Shown: positions 25,235-34,593, counted from the stretch's first letter. The stretch is DNA of 34,912 bases from Bacteroides sp. (GCA_014802265.1 JAAVCP010000004.1:72109-107020), one strand, 5' to 3'. Made by a program: numbers and translations. Notes: generated by a model from the letters alone, not told the origin.

Positions 25235-26059
25235 TTAAGGTATGAATTGTTCAACAAATTGTAAATCAGCTCCTTTACTGATTGCGTTTTTTTTATCAGC
25301 CTGCGCCTCCTCATTTCTGTAATTCAAGCGATGCAGATAGCCTCGCCAAACATAAAAATCCGGATAATCCGGGTACTTACTGAGTGATTCGGCAATGTCG
25401 GCTGAGGCATCGCTATATTGCTCTGTGTTAATTTTTACGATAATCCGGGCAGAGCGGGTTTCCGGATTGTCATTCATCTTTATTGCCTCATCATAATATT
25501 TAATGGCATCAGTGGGTTTACCTTCTGCCTCAGCCACTTTCCCAAGACCTTCAAGGGCTGAGAAGTTATCGGGGAATCGCTTGAACAGCAACATGAAATC
25601 GGCAGCTGCACCCTCAAGATTGTTTTCGCGGATTCTGAGCAACCCTCTCATTTGAAGAGGCCATTCCTGCACTGAATCTATGGCGAGTGATTCGTTAAGA
25701 TCCACGAGGGCTTTGTCATAATCACCGATCATCATATATGTTTTTGCTCTGTTGTTTCTGATTATAGTTGAACCGGGGGCAATTGATAACCCTAAATCAT
25801 ACGCTTCAAGAGCTGAATTAAAGTCGCCTCGATTTGTCCTTACTATCCCAAGATTTGAAAATAACAGTGAATTGGAAAAATTCGCAGGCTCAAGCCGCAG
25901 TGCATCAATAATGGTTTTCTCTGCTTCAGTCCATTTTTCATTGCGGATATAGCGGTCGGCAGAATCTGCAAGCGCTATGTAGCGTGGTGAAGAGGCAACC
26001 GCATAAGAGTGCAGACAGCATGAGAGAAGAAAGACAAAGGTTATAACATATCGATTCAT
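25235..26059 (-). CDS. exported TPR-repeat protein
   Basis: 274 residues with a signal peptide (MNRYVITFVFLLSCCLHSYAV). From about residue 28 it is built of tetratricopeptide repeats: WTEAEKTIIDALRLEPANF, NSALEAYDLGLSIAPGS, DKALVDLNESLAIDS, and a later one, TDAIKYYDEAIKMND. About six repeats fill the protein, so it is likely a periplasmic protein-protein scaffold. It is downstream of the DsbD-like gene but separated by a hairpin. The partner is unknown. Confidence 0.8.
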   Translation of the reverse strand: MNRYVITFVFLLSCCLHSYAVASSPRYIALADSADRYIRNEKWTEAEKTIIDALRLEPANFSNSLLFSNLGIVRTNRGDFNSALEAYDLGLSIAPGSTIIRNNRAKTYMMIGDYDKALVDLNESLAIDSVQEWPLQMRGLLRIRENNLEGAAADFMLLFKRFPDNFSALEGLGKVAEAEGKPTDAIKYYDEAIKMNDNPETRSARIIVKINTEQYSDASADIAESLSKYPDYPDFYVWRGYLHRLNYRNEEAQADKKNAISKGADLQFVEQFIP

Positions 26060-26073
26060 GTCAATATAACGTA

Positions 26074-26107
26074 ACAGACCCGCCCATGATTATATGAGCG
26101 GGTCTGT
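26074..26107 (-). terminator. hairpin after the DsbD-like gene
   Basis: Perfect 10-bp stem ACAGACCCGC / GCGGGTCTGT, 14-base loop, located between the DsbD-like stop and the TPR start. The downstream T-tract on the minus strand is weak, so termination may be partial. Confidence 0.6.
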
Positions 26108-26126
26108 AAAAATTAAACTTTAAAAC

Positions 26127-28166
26127 TTATTTAGAGTTTTTATAGTTCTCGATACCCATGTTGAGGAATCTCTTGTAGCCCGGAATATCTTCCTTGTAAA
26201 CAAATGAAGGAGCAAGTGGCTTGCCGTTGTTGTCAATGATCACATGGAACGGCTGTGCATTTGCGCCGAACTTAGAACGCTGGAGGAAGCTCCACTTGTC
26301 GCCGTAGGTTCTGAGGGTACGTACGGTGCCGTCTTTCTCAGTTACCTTGATAGGCTCCGGAAGGGCTTTCTTTTCGTCAACCATAAGAGTGATAAGCACG
26401 AAATCATTGTCGATAGACGCTTTGACCTCGGGATCTGTCCAAACGGCTGCCTCCATCTTGCGGCAGTTGACGCAGCCATAGCCTGAGAAGTCAACCAATA
26501 CCGGTTTGCCCAGCTGCTGTGCAAGCCTCATGCCTTCCTCATAATCATCAACCTGAGCATGCACGTCGCCTTCGTAGAGAGAGAAGTCCTGAGTGGAAAT
26601 CGGTGGTGAGAACGCACTGATGCTCTTAAGAGGTGCACCCCAAAGACCCGGAAGCATGTATATGGCAAACGCGAAGGAGATGCAGGCAAGCATGAAGCGG
26701 GTCACGCTTACTTTCTCAACTTTGTCATCATGAGGGAAGGTAATCTTACCGAGCAGGTAAACGCCAAGGAGAGCGAAGATAACTATCCAGAGAGAAACGA
26801 ACACCTCGCGGTCAAGGATTCGCCAGCCGTATGCAAGGTCAGCAACTGAGAGGAACTTCAGAGCGAGGGCAAGCTCGAGGAAACCAAGCACAACCTTCAC
26901 AGTGTTCATCCAGCCGCCGCTCTTAGGCATTGACTTAAGCATGGTGGGGAACATTGCGAAGAGGGAGAAGGGGAGGGCAAGCGCGAGCGCGAAGCCAAAC
27001 ATTCCGATTGCGGGAGAGATGAAGTTGGAAGTGGCAGCTGCCTCTACAAGGAGGGTGCCGATGATCGGACCTGTGCAAGAGAATGAAACGAGCACAAGGG
27101 TAAACGCCATGAAGAAGATGCTCAGATAGCCGGTGGTGGCATCAACCTTGGAGTCCATCTTATTGGTCCATGAAGAGGGGAGAGTAAGCTCGAAACCACC
27201 CATGAAGGAGATGGCAAACACCACAAGGAGAAGGAAGAAAATGATGTTGAAGAGGGCACTGGTAGCAAGTTCATTCAAAGCGGAAGCTCCGAACAGGGCA
27301 GTAACTATTAATCCCAATGCCACATAGATGACTATGATTGAAAGTCCATAAACCATTGCCGTCATCACTGATTTGCTCTTCGACTTATTTTGCTTAAGGA
27401 AGAAGCTGACAGTCATAGGAATCATTGGCCACACACAGGGGGTAACGAGTGCGATAAGACCGCCAATGAAACCGGCAATGAATATATAGAAGAGGGAGCG
27501 ACCCTGCTGAGCGGGATCATCCGAGAACACTTGAAGCTCTGCCTCAACGTTGTCCCACCATGATTGGTCAGTGGCACTTATACCGCTGTTATTGACAGCC
27601 GGCATCATATATTTCTCTGATCTCTGGAGTGAATCGGTCATTTCTGCGAGTGCAGTGGCACCGTCTTTCTTCTCCTCAACCTTGGCTTCCTCTTTTTTCT
27701 TTTCTTCAGGGGCTGGTGCAGCTACAGGAGAGGTGCCTTTGAATGAGTGTGAACCGAAAATCTGTACACAACCTGAGTCATTACATGCCTGACCTTTTAC
27801 CTCGACATCAACCGAGAAGTTCTTGGCAGTAGGCTTAAGTTTCTGGGTGAAAGTTACGCTTCCTGTGTAGAAATGCTGGTCAACTTCAAACGTGTCGTCA
27901 AACTCTTTTGTGTATGCCTTGTTGGCAACAGGTTTGCCGTCAAGTGTACAGCCTTGCACGTCAAAGTAGAACACGAGGGGATTTGACCCGCCTGCCGGGT
28001 TGTCCTGTGAGTAAAGATGATAGCCCGGGGAAACAGTGGCGGTAGCTTCAATAGCCGGGCTTGCAGTATTGTCCCCCACAAGTTTAAAACTCCAGCTTAC
28101 GGCATCTGCAGCATAAGCCACCACAGCCAGTAGGAGCAATGAGAAGGTTAGAAAATACTTTTTCAT
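26127..28166 (-). CDS. DsbD-family thiol:disulfide interchange protein
   Basis: 679 residues. Signal peptide (1-19), then an N-terminal DsbD-alpha-like domain (about 20-150) with the pair ACNDSGC, a Lys/Glu/Ala linker, an eight-helix membrane domain (about 225-515) with the cysteines of TPCVWPMIP and SFSCTGPIIG, and a C-terminal thioredoxin-like domain (about 540-679) with GYGCVNCRK. These three modules relay electrons from cytoplasmic thioredoxin to periplasmic CxxC proteins. Length and order match Bacteroidetes DsbD. The neighbours are Omp28-type CxxC proteins and a TlpA-like protein, the likely clients. The gene lies 75 bases after the tandem Omp28 gene, with a hairpin between. Confidence 0.92.
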   Translation of the reverse strand: MKKYFLTFSLLLLAVVAYAADAVSWSFKLVGDNTASPAIEATATVSPGYHLYSQDNPAGGSNPLVFYFDVQGCTLDGKPVANKAYTKEFDDTFEVDQHFYTGSVTFTQKLKPTAKNFSVDVEVKGQACNDSGCVQIFGSHSFKGTSPVAAPAPEEKKKEEAKVEEKKDGATALAEMTDSLQRSEKYMMPAVNNSGISATDQSWWDNVEAELQVFSDDPAQQGRSLFYIFIAGFIGGLIALVTPCVWPMIPMTVSFFLKQNKSKSKSVMTAMVYGLSIIVIYVALGLIVTALFGASALNELATSALFNIIFFLLLVVFAISFMGGFELTLPSSWTNKMDSKVDATTGYLSIFFMAFTLVLVSFSCTGPIIGTLLVEAAATSNFISPAIGMFGFALALALPFSLFAMFPTMLKSMPKSGGWMNTVKVVLGFLELALALKFLSVADLAYGWRILDREVFVSLWIVIFALLGVYLLGKITFPHDDKVEKVSVTRFMLACISFAFAIYMLPGLWGAPLKSISAFSPPISTQDFSLYEGDVHAQVDDYEEGMRLAQQLGKPVLVDFSGYGCVNCRKMEAAVWTDPEVKASIDNDFVLITLMVDEKKALPEPIKVTEKDGTVRTLRTYGDKWSFLQRSKFGANAQPFHVIIDNNGKPLAPSFVYKEDIPGYKRFLNMGIENYKNSK

Positions 28167-28208
28167 GATTAGTAAATATACGTTTAATTATTATTATTTA
28201 CAGAATGG

Positions 28209-28235
28209 GAGTGACGTGCCGTAGACACGCCACTC
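28209..28235 (-). terminator. hairpin between tandem Omp28 and the DsbD-like gene
   Basis: Stem GAGTGACGTG / CACGCCACTC with one A-C mismatch, loop of 7. It sits directly after the Omp28 stop. There is no clean T-tract on the minus strand, so it may be a processing or partial-termination site within an operon. Confidence 0.5.
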
Positions 28236-28241
28236 ATGATT

Positions 28242-29795
28242 TTATTCAGCCGGAGTGACATTGATGTTAGCCACTGTAGTCTGACGCACTGCCTTGCTTT
28301 CATTGTCTATGGTGAAGACCACAATCTGACAATTTTCAGCAACCCAATTCTCATCAAGAGTCATTGAGGCACTTCCTTTTACAGTCTGTCCATTGGCGAA
28401 CTCTTTCCCGATGTTTTCACCCCAATCGCCTGTAAGCGATGCGCGTAGCACGTGGTTGTGTTCATAGTCTGCAACCATGGAACCGTTATTAAGCTGGAAA
28501 CCTATGATGTTGTTTTCCATTACCCAGACCATAATGTTGATATCCTCGTTTACATCTTCGGTGAAGTCTACATAGTAGTTCACTGTTACCTCACGGCTGT
28601 CTGCATCAAAAGATGTTGAAGCATTGATAGTCATGTTGGTTTCAGCCAACAGGGCATTATTTGCCATAGTGAACCATTGTCCATAGGCTGTGGAGGATTC
28701 AGTACCGTTGAATATAGCGCATGGGAAGCCGGCAGGCTTGTAGAAATTATACATTGCTTCAGCGATGTCAGTACGGAAATCCTGCGTTGCAATCGGGGCA
28801 GTGAAGCCTCCGCTGAATGGGTGCATGCCGACTGCCACTACTCTGTCGCTACTTTCTTGAATTGAATGAAGAGCTGAGGCTCCTGAGGGGCAGTTCGGGC
28901 ACATATCGCCGGTAAATTCTTGGATAAGCAACGTCTGAGGAACCTTATGAGGATCTTCAACTACCTTCTCAGAAATTACATTAGCCAAAACTGTCTGTTC
29001 CACTTCGTGAGTCTCGGCATTAAACATGTAAACCACGATCTGGCAATTTTCTGCATTCCAGTTTTCGTCAAGAGTAATAGACGCATTATAGCGGTAGCTT
29101 TCTCCTGATTTAAATGAATTGCCGATTACCTGACCGTTGACCCCGTTCAGAGATGCACGCAACACGTGATTATGCACATAGTCACCTCTCATAGTGCCAT
29201 TGTCGAGCTGGAATCCTGTTATGTCATTTTCCATGAGCCAAACCATGACTCCATATCCATCGTTGTTGCTGATGTCGTGGGTCATGTTGATTGTGTAATC
29301 TACGGTAAGTTCACGTGAAGATTCTTCATAATTGCAATCTGCCTTGATTGACATATTTGCAATCTGTCCGACCATGCCGGAAGCTGTGGTGAACCATTGA
29401 GCATAAGCGGTGGAGGCTTCGGTGCCATTGAATATAGCGCATGGGAAACCGGCAGGCTTATATAAATTATACATGGCTTCTGCTTCTTCTGTGCGGAAAT
29501 CTTGTGTTGCAATTGGGGCAGTAAAACCTCCGCTGAATGGGTGCATACCAACAATCACCACGTTATCACCATATTCATCCTGAATAGAGTGTAATGCCTC
29601 TGCTCCTGAAGGACAGTTCGGGCACATATCTCCGGTGAATTCCTGAATGAGAAGCACCTTAGAAACCTCCTCTATAGGAATTACCGGTTTTTCCACCGGA
29701 ATATAGCGGTCGTCCTCAGCTATATTGTCGCAAGCGCAGAAAGATGTGATTCCCGCTAATGCGAAAGTCGCCAAAGTTATTTTATCTAATTTCAT
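28242..29795 (-). CDS. tandem Omp28-family lipoprotein with two CxxC domains
   Basis: 517 residues. The signal peptide has a lipobox ending at Cys22 (SFCAC). The mature protein is two consecutive Omp28-type units with an offset of about 241 residues. Each opens with LLIQEFTGDMCPNCPSG (C58/C61 and C299/C302), continues with MHPFSGGFTAPIATQDFRT, KPAGFPCAIFNGTE and TAY.QWFT, and closes with HNHVLRASL and LDENW.AENCQIVV. Each unit therefore has a thioredoxin-like half and a beta-sandwich-like half, and both CxxC pairs are intact. It lies 14 bases after the barrel gene 29810-31660 and before the DsbD-like gene. It is probably an outer-membrane-anchored, redox-active protein; the substrate is unknown. 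Confidence 0.8.
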   Translation of the reverse strand: MKLDKITLATFALAGITSFCACDNIAEDDRYIPVEKPVIPIEEVSKVLLIQEFTGDMCPNCPSGAEALHSIQDEYGDNVVIVGMHPFSGGFTAPIATQDFRTEEAEAMYNLYKPAGFPCAIFNGTEASTAYAQWFTTASGMVGQIANMSIKADCNYEESSRELTVDYTINMTHDISNNDGYGVMVWLMENDITGFQLDNGTMRGDYVHNHVLRASLNGVNGQVIGNSFKSGESYRYNASITLDENWNAENCQIVVYMFNAETHEVEQTVLANVISEKVVEDPHKVPQTLLIQEFTGDMCPNCPSGASALHSIQESSDRVVAVGMHPFSGGFTAPIATQDFRTDIAEAMYNFYKPAGFPCAIFNGTESSTAYGQWFTMANNALLAETNMTINASTSFDADSREVTVNYYVDFTEDVNEDINIMVWVMENNIIGFQLNNGSMVADYEHNHVLRASLTGDWGENIGKEFANGQTVKGSASMTLDENWVAENCQIVVFTIDNESKAVRQTTVANINVTPAE

Positions 29796-29809
29796 TGTTG
29801 TTGAGTCTT

Positions 29810-31660
29810 TTAGAACGTGTAATTATAAGTTACTTTAAAACCTTCTGTCTGGGGCACCATACGGCAAACACCTCCGGAACAGTTATAGCCTGCTTTCACC
29901 TTGCCATATCCGAAGGTAAAACGGTTGGCTTTATAAGTGTAAGTTCCAAGCACCTCATAATAGTTATTTTTCTGCCCGCTGTTATACTGGTCGCTTACTG
30001 TCACCATCCAGTGAGGAGCAAGTGAAAGTTCTACGAGACCTGCCCACCAGTCACCTTTATCTTTCTTGGTGTTAAGATACTGAGCCTCGAAACGGAGCTG
30101 GGTCTTTTTAGCCACTTTCCACTGAGCCTCACCTACGAAAACGTTTGCTGTCATCATGCCGCCGTGGCCCTCAAGAGCAAACAGGTCGAATTTCTGGAAG
30201 AGATAGAAAAGAGTCATCTGGAATTTCTTTGAGAATTTTTTATTGATTTCCAGATTAAGGTCAGAGTAGAACAGATTACCGATTTTCCAGAAGGAGGCAC
30301 CGAAATCGTTGGTGCCTGGCACACGTTCATTCAGGCTTGTTACACCAGCTGGGTAATTCCAATCAAGATCAGAGATATAGCTTGCGCTGACACGCACGTT
30401 AGTGCCATACTTTCCACCTAACGGGGTGCCTTTCTTGAAAAGGTATCTCACATCAGCCTGAAATCCCCATTCTCCATTAGGCGCAGTGGCGTATGGATAC
30501 ATAGCAGCCAAGGCGTATGTCTGGGTCATGGTAAAGGCAGGCATGTGGTTGATGAAACTTGAAAGCATATAGTTAGCGTCCAAGGTACGCTTGCTGAGGA
30601 AAGTCATATTCTCACTTCTCTTTGCCTGAAGCATGGCAGAGAAACCACGGTGAGAGTAAGTTCCCGAGAGCAGCACGGCATTACCGGAGCGATAGGTGTA
30701 GCCGTTGGTTTTATTGGTAGAGATAGGGTCATTATTCTTAGTGGCAAATTCTGCCAGGAAATTGAAATCATGAGCCCTGAGTTTTATGCGCCCGTCAAAG
30801 GCAGCTATATTTTGTGGAAGATTAAGGATATAGTTGTAGTCAGGATTCGGATTAAGAATGGCACTGTTGGGCACCATGATGTCTTCGGGACCCTCATGTT
30901 TACCTACGTAAGAAGCACCGACAGTCAGACCATAATCACTACTGAATTTATTCTTAAATGCCTCGTTGATTTCCCATTCGGCATCAGCACCCCAGACCCA
31001 TGACTTGTTCCAGGTCCAATATCTGCGCTGCTTACCCCCAAGGGCAGTGATATGCACGCCGCCGCCGGGGTTAAATTTGATTCTGCCACCACGAAGGGCG
31101 TTGTCGAAGCCGAGGCTGCGCTCCTGATAGAGACGCAAAATAAGACCTGACCCAAACTGCTCATAGAAGTCACCCACTGTGACCTGCACCGACTTGTAAG
31201 CTCCGGTAGCCCAGATGTAGCGCACACCCCAGCCGCCGAAGTCTTTATTATAACCCGGAAGAGGCCATTCCATGAATTCGAATCTTGCTCCGGCAGATAC
31301 GTACGGAGCATTGAGGGTCAGATCAAAATATGTGTTGTTGAGAACGTCTTTGTCACAATTATATTCCGGAGTGGTGGTCTTGTCTCCTTTAAGGTTATAA
31401 GGAATAAGAAACTCTGTCTGAAGTGCACCTGTGGCACGCAATTTGTCTATCCAGCGGTCTTTTTTCTTTTCTTTGGAAGAGCCGGTTGAATTAGCCTGTG
31501 AAGAGCCTGTTGCGGCTGCAACACTTTCAGTGGCGACTGTGGAAACCTCGTTGTGGGTTGCGGTTTCTTCCGACAATATATCAGAAGCGGCAGCTCCCAT
31601 AGGCAGCATTGAAGCCATCAGAAGCGGCAGCATTATTCTTGACTTATTGTGTGACTGCAT
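29810..31660 (-). CDS. DUF6029-type outer-membrane beta-barrel protein
   Basis: About 616 residues from the ATG at 31660, chosen because it gives a signal peptide (RIMLPLLMASMLPMGAAASD). An upstream in-frame start at 31780 would precede it with a 40-residue non-signal stretch and lies inside the preceding terminator. A Ser/Thr/Glu-rich linker (to about 65) is followed by a long barrel of alternating strands with many Tyr/Trp, ending in YNYTF with the C-terminal phenylalanine typical of barrels targeted by BAM. Family assignment to DUF6029 is by general resemblance. It is 14 bases upstream of the tandem Omp28 gene, so the two are co-transcribed and may form a barrel-lipoprotein pair. Confidence 0.7.
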   Translation of the reverse strand: MQSHNKSRIMLPLLMASMLPMGAAASDILSEETATHNEVSTVATESVAAATGSSQANSTGSSKEKKKDRWIDKLRATGALQTEFLIPYNLKGDKTTTPEYNCDKDVLNNTYFDLTLNAPYVSAGARFEFMEWPLPGYNKDFGGWGVRYIWATGAYKSVQVTVGDFYEQFGSGLILRLYQERSLGFDNALRGGRIKFNPGGGVHITALGGKQRRYWTWNKSWVWGADAEWEINEAFKNKFSSDYGLTVGASYVGKHEGPEDIMVPNSAILNPNPDYNYILNLPQNIAAFDGRIKLRAHDFNFLAEFATKNNDPISTNKTNGYTYRSGNAVLLSGTYSHRGFSAMLQAKRSENMTFLSKRTLDANYMLSSFINHMPAFTMTQTYALAAMYPYATAPNGEWGFQADVRYLFKKGTPLGGKYGTNVRVSASYISDLDWNYPAGVTSLNERVPGTNDFGASFWKIGNLFYSDLNLEINKKFSKKFQMTLFYLFQKFDLFALEGHGGMMTANVFVGEAQWKVAKKTQLRFEAQYLNTKKDKGDWWAGLVELSLAPHWMVTVSDQYNSGQKNNYYEVLGTYTYKANRFTFGYGKVKAGYNCSGGVCRMVPQTEGFKVTYNYTF

Positions 31661-31748
31661 TTGATTAGTTGTTATTATTCGTTTCACAAGAGTAGATTCT
31701 TGTCGGTGAGTAGTAGATTTAAGGTTGGAGAGTGGAATCCGTAAAAGT

Positions 31749-31793
31749 AAAAAATCGGGTGACGCTACGGTAAAAGTCATAGCATCGCCCGAT
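31749..31793 (-). terminator. terminator of the TlpA-like gene
   Basis: 14-position stem (31754-31767 with 31780-31793) with one mismatch and one wobble, and a 12-base loop. On the minus strand it is followed by TTTTTTAC, a proper T-tract. It lies 10 bases after the TlpA-like stop codon and isolates that gene from the barrel/Omp28 pair. Confidence 0.75.
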
Positions 31794-31803
31794 AAAAATA
31801 AGA

Positions 31804-32289
31804 TTATTTCATGGCTTTTTTCACAGCCTCGAGGATTTCTTCCTCGCCGCCGTCAACATAACCCTGGTGGTTCCAGACGATATTGCCTTCGCCATCAACA
31901 ACGAATACGTGTGGAGGATCGCTTACGCCGAGCTGACGCTTGAAGTCGCCATTCGGGTCAAGGAGCACTTCGTATTCCCACCCTTTGTTTTCTACGAAGG
32001 GTTTTACGCGCTGCTCGTTCTGTGCCTCGTCAAGACTCACTGCGTAAATTTTTACGCCGGTCTCATCTACCCACTCGTCATATACGTCGGCGATGGCTTT
32101 AAGTTCTCTGACGCAAGGCTTGCACCAGGTTGCCCAGAAGTCGATGATGAAAGGTTTTCCATCGTTGCTGAGTTTAGCGGTGTCAACTGTCTTTCCGTGC
32201 ATATCTTTAAGAGTCACGGAGGGTAGCTCTGCGGAAGCCGTAAAAGCACTCAATGCCACAGCTGCCATTAGTAACGCTTTCTTAAACAT
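31804..32289 (-). CDS. TlpA-like periplasmic thioredoxin
   Basis: 161 residues. Signal peptide (1-20, cut after ASA), then a compact thioredoxin fold of the TlpA/ResA type with the active site WC56-KP-C59 in FIIDFWATWCKPCVRELKAI, and the cis-proline region SDPPHVFVVDGEGNIVW. It is predicted to be a periplasmic disulfide reductase kept reduced by the DsbD-like protein encoded about 3.6 kb downstream. It could serve cytochrome c maturation or the Omp28-type neighbours; the sequence does not decide. It has its own terminator and 230 upstream bases, so it is likely monocistronic. Confidence 0.9.
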   Translation of the reverse strand: MFKKALLMAAVALSAFTASAELPSVTLKDMHGKTVDTAKLSNDGKPFIIDFWATWCKPCVRELKAIADVYDEWVDETGVKIYAVSLDEAQNEQRVKPFVENKGWEYEVLLDPNGDFKRQLGVSDPPHVFVVDGEGNIVWNHQGYVDGGEEEILEAVKKAMK

Positions 32290-32522
32290 TTCTTATGTTG
32301 ATTATTGGTTAAAATCAAATATTATTTTTGGTTTGGTTAGAATAATTTGCGCTAAATTACAAAAAACTTTCCAATTAAACCATATATTTGACTCTAAAAA
32401 TTCATAAAGGCTTAAATAATCTTCTGCTACATTAATATTTTTTTAGAATTTTACCCAATTCATAAAGATTGAAAACAACAGGTTGACCGTTATATCGACA
32501 TGTCTGTCTAAAACGCGACTAA

Positions 32523-34427
32523 TCAAAAAATAATTTTTGAGGTTTTAGCTCCGACGCGCTTTATTACTATTGAACCTCGTTCCGGATTAGTAATTTTATG
32601 ACCTTGGAGATTAAAGTATTCCGCCTGATCATTAGTGTCTGACTCAATAGGTAATATTTCAGAAAGCTGACTATGGGAATATTTGACAGCGTTCACGATG
32701 GTACCGTTGGTAGCATTTATAAGCATAGCAACAACCCATACATTATCTTTATTAGACACATTAGTATATGGGAGGAGGTCGGTATGAGTAAACTTGTCTC
32801 CTTTCTTCACACCCTTTGGTATAGAGCCTTCGATACCCTCACAACCAGTATAAGAACGAACTACATCGTTATATTCAACCATTACAACCTTACCTTCATT
32901 TTCAAAGCCCCCCATCTCACCATTTCCTCCTCCGGAATAATAATTCTGCTGAGGATAAGGTCCAACCTTATCCTCCACTACGATATATCCTACCCTATAA
33001 TCGGTAAAATCATCGTCAATGCCAAACTCAGAAACAGACTCCACATGAATGCCATCTTCCTCGAGCCAGCCCTTTAAATCGATTGATGCGACTGCGGGCA
33101 GGGCGTGCATATTCTCGTATGATGTATTCATGAGAGAAGTGGAAACACCTGAAGCATATTCCCGTTCAACATACATTGAAGGAGCCCCTTCCTTAGTCAG
33201 AATATTAAGAATATAGTCTGCATTTGCAGGTTCCATAACATCTCCGGAATGAACTGCCACCCCAATGAATGAGCCATCAGAATACATTTCATTCATCTCT
33301 TCCATTGCAACTATTCCGCGAATACACCAGCCGCACCAAGTGCCTGTATGCTCTTCTATGAGAACATTCTTTTCATATCCTTTAGTAATACTGAATGCGG
33401 TGGTGGAGGCAGTGGCATTAACAGTTTCAGTATTTGTATTTCCGTTAACACTTGTAACCGTGATTGTGATGGGCACTACTCCACCATCCACATCTGTTGA
33501 CAAGTCAGTGAATATTATGTCGGTTGAGAAGGTATAACCAAGTTGATCAATATCGAAAGTTTTTTCTATCGTGTTGCCATTTATGTCACATGTGGCTGTC
33601 ACTTCTGTGACACTGTTGCCACCGGCGTTACGAATTGTTGCAACTACATCAAAGCTCTCATTAGGTATGACTCTTACAGGAGCATTAACTGCATCAACGC
33701 TTATACAATCCATTGGTAAACCTGAACCTGAGAGAGTCAAGGAGGCGCATAAGGCAGATCCTACCCTCCAGTCTGTGTTGTCCATGAATTCTTTTGTGAA
33801 TGTTCGGGTTTCACCGTTTACAATGACAGATCCTTCCAACGCAGTATATGAACTGCCAATTGGAAGGGGAGCCGTATTATCGCTCATGTAAGCTCCATAG
33901 GCAGCATCGGTTATGCCGTGTTCGGTATATTCAAAGATTACATAGAATTCTTTCCCGGCTTCAATTATAAATGGGTTTTCCATCTCAACAGGGATAACAT
34001 CGGTCTGCCACTCAATTTCAAATGTCTCCCAATTAAAAGATGAACCCAATGGGGTATATTCCCTTGTGAAAAATGGCTCATCATCAAGAGACCATGCAAG
34101 CGATACTTTCATGGTCTCTTGTAAAGGGTTATCAAAGAATCCTGAGAGAGCACGAATCTCTTCTACAACTGTGCCTGCATATTCTGTGGCTGCATTTGAA
34201 TTAAAACATATCGCGTTCCATGTCTTGAGATCTGTGATTTCAATCTCATCCTGCATGGTGATAAAATCGGCATAATTGCCGGGTCCGAAATTAATCATCG
34301 TTGTTGAGTTGCAAGATGTGTTGCCATAGGGCCACATTTTCCAATCCATTCGCCCTGTTTCATCTGCACTGTACGCAGAGGTAGACATAAGAGCTACGAG
34401 CGATAAAGTGTAAATCGTTTTTTTCAT
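32523..34427 (-). CDS. Omp28-type exported protein with C-terminal sorting-like domain
   Basis: 634 residues with a signal peptide (MKKTIYTLSLVALMSTSAYSA). The first 235 residues are a beta-rich, possibly carbohydrate- or protein-binding region. An Ig-like segment follows (about 240-345; DVVATIRNAGGNSVTEVTATC). The Omp28/thioredoxin-like domain starts at VLIEEHTGTWCGWC with C365 and C368 forming the CxxC pair. The last 35 residues (YFNLQGHKITNPERGSIVIK...KIIF) look like a type IX secretion (Por) C-terminal domain, seen in Bacteroidales surface proteins. Probably secreted or surface-attached and redox-active. It has no close partner in its operon. Confidence 0.75.
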   Translation of the reverse strand: MKKTIYTLSLVALMSTSAYSADETGRMDWKMWPYGNTSCNSTTMINFGPGNYADFITMQDEIEITDLKTWNAICFNSNAATEYAGTVVEEIRALSGFFDNPLQETMKVSLAWSLDDEPFFTREYTPLGSSFNWETFEIEWQTDVIPVEMENPFIIEAGKEFYVIFEYTEHGITDAAYGAYMSDNTAPLPIGSSYTALEGSVIVNGETRTFTKEFMDNTDWRVGSALCASLTLSGSGLPMDCISVDAVNAPVRVIPNESFDVVATIRNAGGNSVTEVTATCDINGNTIEKTFDIDQLGYTFSTDIIFTDLSTDVDGGVVPITITVTSVNGNTNTETVNATASTTAFSITKGYEKNVLIEEHTGTWCGWCIRGIVAMEEMNEMYSDGSFIGVAVHSGDVMEPANADYILNILTKEGAPSMYVEREYASGVSTSLMNTSYENMHALPAVASIDLKGWLEEDGIHVESVSEFGIDDDFTDYRVGYIVVEDKVGPYPQQNYYSGGGNGEMGGFENEGKVVMVEYNDVVRSYTGCEGIEGSIPKGVKKGDKFTHTDLLPYTNVSNKDNVWVVAMLINATNGTIVNAVKYSHSQLSEILPIESDTNDQAEYFNLQGHKITNPERGSIVIKRVGAKTSKIIF

Positions 34428-34509
34428 ATTGGTTTTATAATAAAATTTTTATTTCCTTCCTTTCAGAGTAGTTAAATGCTGGGCTGCACAAAAAGAAGTT
34501 TATTGGCAG

Positions 34510-34517
34510 CAAATTTA
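34510..34517 (-). promoter_or_regulatory. -7 box upstream of the Omp28/CTD gene
   Basis: TAAATTTG on the minus strand, 83 bases before the start codon. A TTG at 34542-34540 gives a 22-base spacer, slightly long. Confidence 0.45.
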
Positions 34518-34571
34518 TAAAACCTGAGGTATAATTCTTCAAGTTTCCTTGATTTACAATTACTCTACTGC

Positions 34572-34593
34572 GTGATGCAGCATACTGCATCAC
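34572..34593. terminator. perfect hairpin before the terminal IS
   Basis: 9-bp perfect stem GTGATGCAG / CTGCATCAC with loop CATA, followed by TACTCAAATTTTATT. It lies between the Omp28/CTD gene and the IS630-family element. A terminator role on either strand is possible. Confidence 0.45.

Noticed and set aside
29810..31780. Longer start of the barrel gene at 31780
   Set aside because: The extra 40 residues carry no signal peptide and overlap the terminator at 31749-31793; the ATG at 31660 gives a proper signal peptide.
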